Origin: Chloroflexota bacterium
Lineage (GTDB): Bacteria; Chloroflexota; Anaerolineae; Aggregatilineales; Phototrophicaceae
Direction of reading: 5' to 3'
Length of the DNA stretch: 64,000 bases
Assembly (NCBI GenBank): GCA_023430545.1
Contig: JAEZAF010000255.1
Coordinates: 1-64,000 of the forward strand
Shown: positions 62,123-64,000 of the stretch, in pieces
Layout: each line of letters begins with the position of its first letter
Position numbering within the stretch: position 1 is the first letter of the stretch
Program-made: the position numbers and the translations under genes
Notes under the pieces: generated by a model
Databases searched by the model: none
Told to the model about the DNA's origin: nothing
The model's input: the letters and a program-made list of their open reading frames with translations, nothing else

Positions 62123-63013
62123 TTAAGCCGGGGTCGCCTGTGCTGCACGCCGTGCAGCCCGTACCGTATTCATCAGCAGCATGGTGATGGTCATCGGGCC
62201 AACACCGCCAGGAACCTTTGTAATCGCGCTGGCGACTTCCTGTGCTGACGCCAGTTCGACATCCCCGACATAGCGATAGCCTTTTTCAGTGGTGGGGTTA
62301 TCAAGGACATTGGAACCAACATCGATGATTACTGCGCCGGGCTTCAGCCACTCTCCCTTGATGAACTCTGGTATGCCAGCCGCCGCGATGACGACATCAG
62401 CCTGAGCAAGATGCGCAGCAAGGTCTTTTGTACGACTGTGGCAGATAGTGACGGTCGCATTTTCACGCATCAGCATCAAGGCAACGGGAGTACCAACGAT
62501 GTTACTGCGTCCGACGACCACTGCGTTGGCTCCGGCAAGGTTAACTCCAGCTTCCTTTAGTAGAACGATGCAGCCAGTAGGTGTCGCCGGGGTAAAAAGG
62601 GGTTCGCGTCCGCGCAACGCCAGAAAGCCCATATTCAACGGGTGGATGCCGTCGGCATCCTTCTCGATACTGATGAGGTCAAGCACACGCTCTTCGTTCA
62701 GGTGTTTGGGCAGCGGAAGCTGGACCAGAATGCCGTGTACCCTTGGGTCTTCATTCAGACTTGTGACCACCGCTTCAACTTCTTCCTGAGTGGCGTCCTG
62801 AGGCAGGTAATGGGGATAACTCTCGATGCCGACCTTTTTTGAGGTGCGCATCTTCATGCGGACGTACATCTGTGATGCCGGGTTTTCACCGACCAGTACC
62901 ACACCCAATCCTGGCGCGTATCCATACTCCGCCTGAAATGAGGCGGCATCCTGAGCAATTTCCTCGCGAAGTCGTGCGGCGATCTGTTCGCCGTCAATGA
63001 TCTGTGCAGTCAT
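62123..63013 (-). CDS. folD: Methylenetetrahydrofolate dehydrogenase/cyclohydrolase
   Basis: 296 residues, bifunctional FolD. Signatures: VGENPASQMYVRMKMRTSKKVGI (catalytic Lys), VQLPLPKHLNEERVLDLIS, FTPATPTGCIVLLKEAG, VVGRSNIVGTPVALMLM, and PGGVGPMTITMLLMNTV. It interconverts one-carbon forms of folate. ATG at 63013. It lies downstream of mutS on the same strand, after a hairpin. Confidence 0.93.
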   Translation of the reverse strand: MTAQIIDGEQIAARLREEIAQDAASFQAEYGYAPGLGVVLVGENPASQMYVRMKMRTSKKVGIESYPHYLPQDATQEEVEAVVTSLNEDPRVHGILVQLPLPKHLNEERVLDLISIEKDADGIHPLNMGFLALRGREPLFTPATPTGCIVLLKEAGVNLAGANAVVVGRSNIVGTPVALMLMRENATVTICHSRTKDLAAHLAQADVVIAAAGIPEFIKGEWLKPGAVIIDVGSNVLDNPTTEKGYRYVGDVELASAQEVASAITKVPGGVGPMTITMLLMNTVRAARRAAQATPA

Positions 63014-63075
63014 CGGCGTTTCCCCTGTTTTCTGTTATGGAATGTCACAAGCATAACATTGCATCCAATCAGTGA

Positions 63076-63112
63076 ACAACCTCAGATCACTGTTCGCCTG
63101 ATCTGAGGTTGT
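63076..63112 (-). terminator. 14-bp hairpin downstream of mutS
   Basis: ACAACCTCAGATCA (63076-63089) pairs perfectly with TGATCTGAGGTTGT (63099-63112). It lies after the mutS stop on the minus strand; the T-tail is weak, so some read-through to folD is possible. Confidence 0.68.
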
Positions 63113-63141
63113 CACAATGAAGCTATATGTGAAAAGCTGGC

Positions 63142-64000
63142 CTACTCCTGAGCATCGTCCACCAGGCGCTTTAGTTCGTAAAGCTTGGTGAGCGCTTCAA
63201 TCGGGCTGAGTTCATCCACCCGTAAATCGCGCAGGGCCTTCAGTGCCGGGTTTTCGACAGTTGTATCAAACAGGCTCAACTGATGCGAACTGCCATTTCG
63301 TGATTTCCGGGAAGTTGCAGAAGCCGATGGCAGTGGAGCAGGGCGGAAGTCACTGCCTTGTGTCTCCAGATGTTCCAGTAATTCACGTGCACGATCTACC
63401 ACTGGGCGCGGCATCCCGGCAAGCTGGGCGACGTGGACACCATAGCTGCGGTCTGCGCCGCCTTTGACCACACGATGCAGGAACACAATCTCGTCGTGTT
63501 CTTCGGTGACAGCGACGTTGTAATTGCGTGTGCGGGGCAGCACATTGGGCAGTTCAGTCAGCTCATGGTAATGGGTGGCGAACAGCGTACGGCAGTTCAG
63601 GCGCGGATTGTTGTGGATGTATTCGATCACAGCGCGGGCAATGGCGAGGCCGTCATAGGTGGCAGTGCCGCGTCCGACCTCATCGAGGATCAGCAGGCTG
63701 CGCCGCGTACTTCCAGACAGCAATCGGGCGGTCTCTACCATCTCAACCATGAAGGTACTGTGACCAGCATGAATCTCATCCTGCGCGCCGATACGGGCGA
63801 AGATACGATCCACGACGCCGATAATGGCTTCCTGTGCCGGGACAAAACTGCCGATCTGCGCCATCAGCGTGATGATCGCCACCTGGCGTATATAAGTCGA
63901 TTTACCCGACATATTTGGCCCGGTGATGATGTGGACGCGTGACATACTGTCAAAATGCGTATCATTCGGGACGTAACGTGTGCCATCTTCCAGCAGACGT
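63142..64000 (-). CDS. mutS: DNA mismatch repair protein MutS, C-terminal part (cut by window edge)
   Basis: The last ~285 residues of MutS; the frame stays open to base 64000, reading RLLEDGTRYVPNDTHFDS just before the ATPase domain. Walker A is GPNMSGKST, Walker B LLILDEVGRGTATYDGLAIA, and FATHYHELTEL is the signature His. A C-terminal helix-turn-helix and linker end the protein. The internal Met at 63945 is not the start. It recognises mismatches and starts repair. Confidence 0.94.
   Translation of the reverse strand, partial: RLLEDGTRYVPNDTHFDSMSRVHIITGPNMSGKSTYIRQVAIITLMAQIGSFVPAQEAIIGVVDRIFARIGAQDEIHAGHSTFMVEMVETARLLSGSTRRSLLILDEVGRGTATYDGLAIARAVIEYIHNNPRLNCRTLFATHYHELTELPNVLPRTRNYNVAVTEEHDEIVFLHRVVKGGADRSYGVHVAQLAGMPRPVVDRARELLEHLETQGSDFRPAPLPSASATSRKSRNGSSHQLSLFDTTVENPALKALRDLRVDELSPIEALTKLYELKRLVDDAQE

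Overview
The window looks like chromosomal DNA of a free-living bacterium of the phylum Chloroflexota (Anaerolineae-like). The evidence is indirect. There is a complete block of coenzyme F420 genes with a stand-alone nitroreductase-type F420 reductase. Secreted proteins carry Thr/Pro linkers of the TPTPT type and SdrD_B-like repeats. There is a GH57 branching enzyme, a polyphosphate glucokinase, and frequent GTG/TTG starts. No 16S or ribosomal gene is present, so the phylum call is an inference. I see no tRNA, rRNA, insertion sequence, CRISPR array or phage block; almost all of the sequence is tightly packed protein genes with many ATGA-type overlaps.

Layout. 1-2.2 kb (minus): a likely quinone/electrophile detoxification operon (MhqE-like ring-cleaving dioxygenase, MhqD-like hydrolase, start of an aldo/keto reductase). 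2.4-7.3 kb: two convergent multidomain exported proteins sharing a strong hairpin terminator. 7.5-9.8 kb: a histidine phosphatase and an M20 dipeptidase. 9.85-18.4 kb: the most unusual region. On the minus strand lies a protein that reads as a complete long RelA/SpoT homologue (degenerate HD, synthetase, TGS, helical, ACT-like) fused to a C-terminal STAND/AAA-type ATPase, followed two bases later by a second related ATPase with a C-terminal winged helix. Divergent from them, on the plus strand, is a translationally coupled trio: MoxR ATPase, an unknown linker protein, and a metallopeptidase-like/VWA protein. The intergenic region carries a palindrome and repeated copies of the same 14-base sequence next to both promoters. 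I propose these five genes as one regulated, possibly conflict- or stress-related system.

18.7-27.2 kb: sugar isomerase/oxidoreductase pair, GH57 branching enzyme, an exported PPC-like protein, a two-component pair and a YbaK deacylase. 27.2-32.2 kb: a 1053-residue protein with a possible GAP1-like N-terminus, and MurJ. 32.3-38.2 kb: a complete Lhr-helicase/DNA-ligase repair module of four overlapping genes. 38.2-44.8 kb: M23 peptidase, small HEAT protein, Mut7-C RNase, polyphosphate glucokinase, flavin reductase fusion, glycosyltransferase and unknowns.

45.0-49.8 kb: F420 block (NADPH:F420 reductase, CofE, dehydro-F420 reductase, CofD, CofC, LLM oxidoreductase). 49.8-62.1 kb: a GT-C membrane protein and then a purine-oxidation block (XdhC, fused FAD/2Fe-2S subunit, molybdopterin subunit, YqeC-MocA fusion, 8-oxoguanine deaminase, NUDIX protein). 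62.1-64 kb: folD and the C-terminal part of mutS, cut by the window edge.
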